Below are positions 60,676 through 64,000 of a DNA stretch of 64,000 nt, piece after piece (within the stretch, counting starts at the first letter, position 1; the number at the start of each line of letters is the position of its first letter). The DNA comes from Christensenella hongkongensis (GTDB lineage Bacteria > Bacillota > Clostridia > Christensenellales > Christensenellaceae), in contig NZ_LAYJ01000112.1 in NCBI RefSeq assembly GCF_000981035.1, positions 246,520 to 310,519 on the forward strand, written 5' to 3'. A model generated the notes under the pieces. That model was not told where the DNA came from and made no database searches. It worked only from the letters and a program-made list of their open reading frames with translations. Position numbers and translations under genes: made by a program.

Positions 60676-61527
60676 ATGGGTTACAGATATGCGTGTGCGG
60701 ATTTCACATTTCCTTTACTTCCGCATCAAAATGCTTTAGAATTAATTCATCTGATGGGCTTTGACGGAGTGGATATCGGCTTGTTTGAGGACAGGTCGCA
60801 CCTGCAGCCTTCGGATGTTTTTAAAAATCCACAAAGGGGCGGAGAGGCGCTTGCTGAAAGCGTCAGCCGCGCACAAATCGCGGTTGCGGACGTCTTCCTG
60901 CAAAGCGATCTTGATTTTTCTGTAAAAGCGGTCAATCATCCGGATGCGCATATACGCAGCGGGGAACGCGGGCAGTTTGAAAAGCTGGTTGAGTATGCCC
61001 TTGCGGCGGGCAGCAGACACATTACATGCCTGCCGGGTGTGCATTTTGAAGGAGAAGCTTACGAACGCTCCTATGAGCGGGCGGTGGAAGAACTGCTTTG
61101 GAGAGTAAGCCGCGCTAAGGACGCGGGCCTCGTGTTCAGCGTGGAGGCGCACCTCGGTTCGATTGCCGAGACGCCGGAGCAGGCGGCGCAGCTGGTGCGC
61201 GATACGGACGGCCTGACGCTTACGCTCGATTATACGCATTTCACCAAGGTGGGCATTCCGGACGAACGGGTACGGCCGCTCATTGCGTATGCGTCGCACT
61301 TCCACGCACGCTCTGCGGCAAAAGGTAAGCTTCAGACCGTACTCGAGGAAAACACGATCGATTATGACGCGGTCATAAGGGAGATGCAAAGAACGCAGTA
61401 CAAAGGTTTTATTGGCGTGGAGTATACATGGACTCAGTGGGAAAACTGCAACCGGACGGATAATGTATCGGAGAGCGTTTCCCTGATGAAGCTCCTCAAA
61501 CAGGCGGAGCAAAAAAGCGAAAAGTAA
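60676..61527 (+). CDS. TIM-barrel sugar phosphate isomerase/epimerase family protein
   Basis: 283 residues, AP_endonuc_2-like barrel. FDGVDIG near residue 32, SVEAHLGS with the metal Glu (about 152), TLDYTHF with D and H (about 185-188), HFHARSA (about 217) and GVEYTW (about 254). It differs from the first TIM barrel of the locus in length and motifs and is closest in outline to sugar epimerases or inosose dehydratases (IolE). GGGAGG sets ATG 60676. Confidence 0.8.
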   Translation: MGYRYACADFTFPLLPHQNALELIHLMGFDGVDIGLFEDRSHLQPSDVFKNPQRGGEALAESVSRAQIAVADVFLQSDLDFSVKAVNHPDAHIRSGERGQFEKLVEYALAAGSRHITCLPGVHFEGEAYERSYERAVEELLWRVSRAKDAGLVFSVEAHLGSIAETPEQAAQLVRDTDGLTLTLDYTHFTKVGIPDERVRPLIAYASHFHARSAAKGKLQTVLEENTIDYDAVIREMQRTQYKGFIGVEYTWTQWENCNRTDNVSESVSLMKLLKQAEQKSEK

Positions 61528-61546
61528 AAATAAGGGGATTTTTGAT

Positions 61547-62680
61547 ATGAAGATTGTCATCGCGCCTGATTCCTTCAAAGGAACGATCAGCTCTATGGAG
61601 TTCTGTGCAATCGTGGAGCAGAGTATTCTGAAAAGCCTGCCGGATACGCAGGTGGTGAGGATACCCATTGCCGACGGCGGCGAGGGCATGGTGGACGCAT
61701 ACCTGCAAAGCAATGGCGGCGATAAGGTAAGCCTTGAGGTTACCGGGCCTAATTTTGCAAAGGTTTGCGCTTCTTACGGAATTCTTCCGGATCAAACCAC
61801 TGCGGTCATCGAAATGGCGGAAGCGAGCGGGTTGATGCTCGCAAGCCAGCCAATGGATCCGATGAACGCAACCTCTTACGGCACGGGCGAGCTCATTATG
61901 GACGCTGTAAATCGAGGCTGCCGGAAGGTTATCCTTGGGATTGGGGGAAGCGCCACGATGGATGGCGGCGCCGGCATGGCGGGAGCGATGGGCATAAGGT
62001 TTATGGACAAGGACGGAAAAGAGGTTCCCCTTACCCCGCGGGGCCTTGAAAGCCTGAGCTCAATCGATGCAAACGGTATTCCAAATGAACTTGGAGAAAC
62101 AGAATTCCTGATCGCAAGCGACGTGCAGAACGTTTTGTGCGGGGAGCATGGCGCTGCAAATGTATTTGGAAAGCAAAAGGGCGCGGACGGCGGGCAGATC
62201 GTGCAGATAGACTACGTGCTTGGAAAGCTCGCGCATATCATATGTGAAAAGACGGGAAACGATTTGGCGCGGGTGCCGGGAACAGGCGCGGCGGGAGGGT
62301 TAGCCCTGCCCTTGCTTGCTTTTTTTGGCGCGCAGTTGGAGTCGGGCATAGACCTGATGCTGGACACCGCCGGATTCGAGCAAAAGCTTGAAGGCGCGGA
62401 TATGGTTATTACGGGCGAAGGAATGCTGGACGGGCAAAGCCTGAAAGGCAAAGCGGTAATAGGCATCGCACGCAGGGCGAAAAAGTGCGGCGTGCCCGTG
62501 GTGGCGTTTGTCGGGGATATTGGCAAGAACTACGAAAGGGCATATGGGGAAGGCGTGACGGCCATTTTTTCGACGAATAAGGCCGCGGTTCCCTTTGAGG
62601 TTGCCAGGCTGAGCAGCAGGGAGGATTTGCGGTTGCTGGCAGAATCGCTCTTTGCGTTCTATAAGATAGGGAGAAACTGA
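61547..62680 (+). CDS. Glycerate kinase (GlxK/GarK type)
   Basis: 377 residues, type-1 glycerate kinase (PF02595). IAPDSFKGTISS start, IADGGEGMVDAY, GIGGSATMDGGAGMAGAMG (about 128-146), ASDVQNVLCGEHGAANVFGKQKG, and VITGEGMLDGQSLKGKA near residue 290. It phosphorylates glycerate to 2-phosphoglycerate, which enters glycolysis. With the GarR-like reductase it defines the lower end of the pathway. It is the only kinase of the regulon. Confidence 0.93.
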   Translation: MKIVIAPDSFKGTISSMEFCAIVEQSILKSLPDTQVVRIPIADGGEGMVDAYLQSNGGDKVSLEVTGPNFAKVCASYGILPDQTTAVIEMAEASGLMLASQPMDPMNATSYGTGELIMDAVNRGCRKVILGIGGSATMDGGAGMAGAMGIRFMDKDGKEVPLTPRGLESLSSIDANGIPNELGETEFLIASDVQNVLCGEHGAANVFGKQKGADGGQIVQIDYVLGKLAHIICEKTGNDLARVPGTGAAGGLALPLLAFFGAQLESGIDLMLDTAGFEQKLEGADMVITGEGMLDGQSLKGKAVIGIARRAKKCGVPVVAFVGDIGKNYERAYGEGVTAIFSTNKAAVPFEVARLSSREDLRLLAESLFAFYKIGRN

Positions 62681-62693
62681 AGGGAGCAACGGG

Positions 62694-63455
62694 ATGAGAG
62701 TTGGAAGGGTAGAAACAAAAGAAGGAATATTTTATGCGGAATTTTCAGACGATACGGCGCGCCTGCTGGAAAAGGAACCGTTTGAAGAGATCGCAAGAAC
62801 AGGGAAAAGCATTCCATTAAGCGAATGCAGGCTTCTTGCGCCAAGTACGCCCCGGGATATCATCGCGGTGGGCCTCAATTACAGAAAGCATGCGGAGGAG
62901 ATCGATATGGGCCTCAAACAGGAACCGCTTTTGTTTTCCAAGCTCTTAAGCTCGGTTTTGAATCCGGGTGAAACAATCGTAAAGCCAAAGGTGTCGCAGC
63001 GGCTGGATTATGAGGCGGAGCTTGCGTTTGTGATTGGGAAAAAGTGCAGGAATATCAAAAAAGAGGATGCGGCAGACTATATTTTCGGGTATACCTGCCT
63101 GAACGACGTGACGGCGCGCGACCTGCAGGAAACAGGCGGGCAATGGGAGCGCTGCAAGGGCTTTGACACATTCTGCCCCTTTGGTCCGTGGGTAGAGACA
63201 GAGCTCGATCCGTCTGCCGTGCGCGTGCGCGCTGTACTCAACGGCAAAACCGTGCAGGATGGCAATACGAAGGATTTTATATTTGATGTTCCAACGCTCC
63301 TTGAATATATCAGCGCTTTTAAAACGCTTTATCCGGGCGATGTAATCACAACGGGCACGCCGGGCGGCATCGGGCCGATGCAGCCGGGCGATGAGATTAA
63401 GATTGTGGTGGACGGCGTGGGAGAACTGGTAAACGCCATAGGCGCGGAGGCGTAA
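62694..63455 (+). CDS. FAH-family hydrolase (fumarylacetoacetase-like)
   Basis: 253 residues. A small N-terminal domain (about 1-50) precedes the FAH fold: AVGLNYRKHAEE (catalytic His), the metal ligands in DYEAELAFVIGK, GYTCLNDVTARDLQ, GFDTFCPFGPW and TGTPGGIGPMQPGD. Family members cleave the C-C bond of 2,4-diketo acids, decarboxylate, or tautomerise. In sugar routes they split 2,4-diketo-3-deoxyaldonates to pyruvate and a hydroxyacid or glycolaldehyde-level acid. Last gene of the operon. Confidence 0.9.
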   Translation: MRVGRVETKEGIFYAEFSDDTARLLEKEPFEEIARTGKSIPLSECRLLAPSTPRDIIAVGLNYRKHAEEIDMGLKQEPLLFSKLLSSVLNPGETIVKPKVSQRLDYEAELAFVIGKKCRNIKKEDAADYIFGYTCLNDVTARDLQETGGQWERCKGFDTFCPFGPWVETELDPSAVRVRAVLNGKTVQDGNTKDFIFDVPTLLEYISAFKTLYPGDVITTGTPGGIGPMQPGDEIKIVVDGVGELVNAIGAEA

Positions 63456-63521
63456 CAGGCGATTTCCACAGGCATTTTCAGCGGCGGTTTGCAGACGCAT
63501 TATTGAAAACAGCGAACCAGA

Positions 63522-63555
63522 AACAGGCGTTTTTTGAAACAGCGCCTGTTTTTTT
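63522..63555 (+). terminator. terminator of the second catabolic operon
   Basis: AACAGGCG pairs with CGCCTGTT over a 13-nt loop, followed by seven Ts. Confidence 0.75.
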
Positions 63556-63629
63556 ATGCAAATGTTTAAGTTCATGAAAAGCTGCTGATAAATAAGGCGG
63601 TTAATTTTCATGAAACAGGGGGAAAAGCT

Positions 63630-64000
63630 GTGATTTCCATTCAAAACGTATCCAAAAAATTTGGAAATGTATACGCGCTTAAAAATGTCAACCTGCAGAT
63701 CGAGACAGGAGAAAAAATTGTGATTATCGGCCCGTCCGGCTCGGGGAAGAGTACGCTCATCCGGTCTATCAATGGCCTTGAGCATCCCACGGAAGGCACG
63801 ATTGTTGTTGACGGAATCGACGTGACCGCCAAAAAAGTGGATACGCGCAAGCTCTATGCCGACGTTGCAATGGTATTTCAGGATTTCAACCTGTATCCGC
63901 ATAAAACCGTGCTTGAAAACGTGACGATCGCGCCCATCCACATCCAGCACGTACCAAAGAAAGAGGCGGAACGTACAGGCGCGGAATATCTCGAAAGAGT
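63630..64000 (+). CDS. Amino-acid ABC transporter ATP-binding protein, GlnQ type (5' part)
   Basis: The first 123 codons; the gene runs off the window. ISIQNVSKKFGNVYALKNVNL, Walker A GPSGSGKST (about 36-44), INGLEHPTEG and MVFQDFNLYPHKTVLENVTIAP are the polar-amino-acid (GlnQ/ArtP) signature, with the Q-loop phrase FNLYPHKT. The start is GTG 63630, set by CAGGGGGAA. A new unit begins after the terminator, so it is not clearly part of the sugar regulon. Confidence 0.9.
   Translation, partial: MISIQNVSKKFGNVYALKNVNLQIETGEKIVIIGPSGSGKSTLIRSINGLEHPTEGTIVVDGIDVTAKKVDTRKLYADVAMVFQDFNLYPHKTVLENVTIAPIHIQHVPKKEAERTGAEYLER

Overview
The window reads as a chromosomal piece of an anaerobic, gut-type Firmicute, most likely a Clostridia member near Christensenella. 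The reasons are the moderate G+C content, strong AGGAGG-type ribosome sites with frequent TTG/GTG starts, the Firmicute order rpsF-ssb-rpsR and obg-yhbY-nadD-yqeK-rsfS, Rrf2, ROK and LacI regulators, a choloylglycine (bile-salt) hydrolase and a TM1266-type iron-hydrogenase regulator. The species assignment is an inference; there is no rRNA or tRNA gene to anchor it.

1-13 kb is housekeeping: the end of rlmH, glnS-gltX, rpsF-ssb-rpsR, an Ogg-type glycosylase and a PHP phosphatase, dnaX-ybaB-recR, two tandem family-4-like uracil-DNA glycosylases, a CtpA-type protease and a TM1266-like protein. 13-16 kb holds regulators, a second-type deformylase and a 1.2-kb segment bounded by an exact 25-bp direct repeat that carries a frameshifted secreted-protein gene and a partner. 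16-24.5 kb is again core: nth-obg, yhbY-nadD-yqeK-rsfS, a 369-bp structured element with perfect 16-bp terminal inverted repeats, a ZIP transporter, tsaC, ywlE, rpiB and upp.

24.5-44 kb is a mosaic of small units: an acyltransferase with a zinc-ribbon membrane protein, TrkH, an AbrB-controlled ABC exporter, a ROK regulator with a perfect 49-bp palindrome and a UroD-like methyltransferase, a NYN-LOTUS protein, paired Rrf2 regulators divergent from metY-cysK (sulfur assimilation), an isochorismatase-like hydrolase, a bile-salt hydrolase divergent from a GadC-like antiporter, and two alpha/beta hydrolases.

44-63.5 kb is the most distinctive part: about 19 kb, all on the plus strand, that looks like one catabolic regulon. 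It has an LsrB/RhaS-type ABC importer, two TIM-barrel isomerases/epimerases, two SDR dehydrogenases, a cupin, a LacI regulator, an UlaG-like metallo-hydrolase lacking one metal-site histidine, a GarR-like reductase, a complete TPP/lipoate 2-oxoacid dehydrogenase complex (E1a, E1b, E2, E3), a 47-residue eight-cysteine protein, a glycerate kinase and an FAH-family hydrolase. Copies of a TTTAWCGWTAAA palindrome lie at both operon promoters and a weaker variant lies before lacI. No sugar kinase other than glycerate kinase is present, so the route appears non-phosphorylative until glycerate. The substrate cannot be read from sequence. The window ends inside a GlnQ-type amino-acid ABC ATPase.
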